This document shows positions 63,410 to 64,000 of a stretch of DNA of 64,000 nucleotides, piece by piece; position 1 is the stretch's first letter, and the number at the start of each line of letters is the position of its first letter. Location of the stretch: NCBI RefSeq assembly GCF_030388665.1, contig NZ_CP128848.1, positions 5,612 to 69,611 of the forward strand. The letters run 5' to 3'. Below the pieces are notes generated by a model. It worked only from the letters and a program-made list of their open reading frames with translations, did no database searches and was not told the origin of the DNA. Position numbers and translations under genes: made by a program. Origin of the DNA: Streptomyces flavofungini (GTDB lineage Bacteria; Actinomycetota; Actinomycetes; Streptomycetales; Streptomycetaceae).

Positions 63410-64000
63410 TCCGCCTGCCCTCCAACCACGCCGCGATCACCACCCCGCTCGTCGCCTCGAACACTGAGTTCCCCGGCATCGCGATCGGCCGTTCCACCTC
63501 TGACGGCCGGCCGTTCCACCTCTCACCGGTCCTGGTCGACTCCGAGATCCTGCCGTCCACGAACTCGCTCGCCATGGGCGGGCTCGGCTCGGGAAAGTCC
63601 ACCACAGCGAAGATCCGCGCGCGCCGCGAGATCCGTGCGCGTCGCGAGATCCTCGAACACGGTCATCAGTACGTCGTTCTCGACAGCCACGGAGAACAAC
63701 AGCAGAACCAGGCCGAAGAGGGAGAGTGGGCGCGCCTGACGCGCTCGGTCGACGGCAGAGTGATTGAGGCGGGTGAATTCGCACTCAACCCGTGCAGCAC
63801 CCTGTTTACCCCAGAGGTCCGCGAGGAACTGATCCGCTCGCTGATCGTCGCAGTCGATGCCAAGGCCCTCGATTCTGAGGCCGCCCACGCACTTCAGCAC
63901 GCACTCAACAGCCCCAGAACCTCTGAGTTGAGCGGCCTGATCGACGCGCTCAGGCACCCCGAGGCCGGGCTGTACTCAGCATCGGAGCTGGCCAAATGGG
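63406..64000 (+). CDS. VirB4-like ATPase, right copy, cut by the window end
   Basis: Inverted copy of the N-terminal ~198 codons of the gene at 19,817-22,036, including Walker A. Codons 171-172 read Arg-Thr here (63,917-63,919 changed) against Lys-Ala in the left copy. Confidence 0.75.
   Translation, partial: MIRLPSNHAAITTPLVASNTEFPGIAIGRSTSDGRPFHLSPVLVDSEILPSTNSLAMGGLGSGKSTTAKIRARREIRARREILEHGHQYVVLDSHGEQQQNQAEEGEWARLTRSVDGRVIEAGEFALNPCSTLFTPEVREELIRSLIVAVDAKALDSEAAHALQHALNSPRTSELSGLIDALRHPEAGLYSASELAKW

Larger units (their letters stand above)
42724..64000 (-). repeat. Right arm of the giant inverted repeat
   Basis: Inverted copy of 21,442-42,720, identical apart from three small differences. 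It runs off the window end inside the VirB4-like gene, so its full extent is unknown; if it mirrors the whole plasmid it would reach about 67.4 kb. Confidence 0.95.

Overview
The window joins two unrelated genomes. Bases 1 to about 18,060 are very AT-rich DNA from a low-GC Firmicute, most like a Clostridium and probably C. perfringens by gene content (class Ia nrdA/nrdB, DUF4250 protein, SulP transporter, Spx/ArsC-like protein). From about 18,066 to the end the DNA is about 70% GC and is Streptomyces-type linear plasmid DNA. The change occurs within some 20 bases, just after a Fur box and ribosome binding site whose own Clostridium gene is missing.

Clostridium part, left to right: the end of an Rpn-like nuclease gene, two very small proteins, an ABC importer operon (lipoprotein, permease, ATPase), a frameshifted MATE exporter, a DUF4250 protein, a PfkB-type kinase, a SulP anion transporter on the minus strand, two uncharacterised proteins, a secreted polysaccharide deacetylase, a LysR/OmpR hybrid regulator followed by its histidine kinase, an Spx/ArsC-like protein, and nrdA-nrdB behind a promoter with tandem NrdR boxes. 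At least four genes here carry single-base frameshifts, two of them in A-runs. This looks like an unpolished long-read assembly.

Streptomyces part: one plasmid copy runs from about 18,066 to 42,722 (24.7 kb), and then the sequence turns round and repeats itself as an inverted copy to the end of the window. The turning point is a hairpin with a three-base GCA loop. It is flanked on each side by three more hairpins with the same GCA/TGC loop, which is the architecture of a Streptomyces telomere. The inverted repeat is therefore best read as a fold-back at one telomere, either during library preparation or sequencing or as a head-to-head dimer. The arms differ at only three places that I found. 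The left end of the plasmid resembles the sub-telomeric sequence of the other end but lacks the last ~0.5 kb, so that telomere was lost at the Clostridium junction.

Plasmid gene plan (left copy): small zinc-finger proteins and a RelE-like/DUF6247 toxin-antitoxin pair; a leftward transfer block (VirB4-like ATPase fused to a membrane tail, SCO6880-like protein, VirB6-like protein, small pilin-like protein, SLT+NlpC/P60 wall hydrolase, FtsK/TraB DNA translocase, SpdB-like protein and four small genes); a central replication block (Xre regulator, Rep1-like protein with origin iterons inside its gene, DnaB-like helicase); a second Xre regulator with two small genes; parA and a small ribbon-helix-helix parB; and finally a Tap/Tpg-like pair beside the telomere. 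Together these encode bidirectional replication from an internal origin, protein-primed end patching, partition, and conjugative transfer with a TraB-type DNA pump plus a reduced type IV-like envelope apparatus. Several repeat arrays (clt-like, centromere-like, iterons) lie next to or inside the genes whose products probably bind them.
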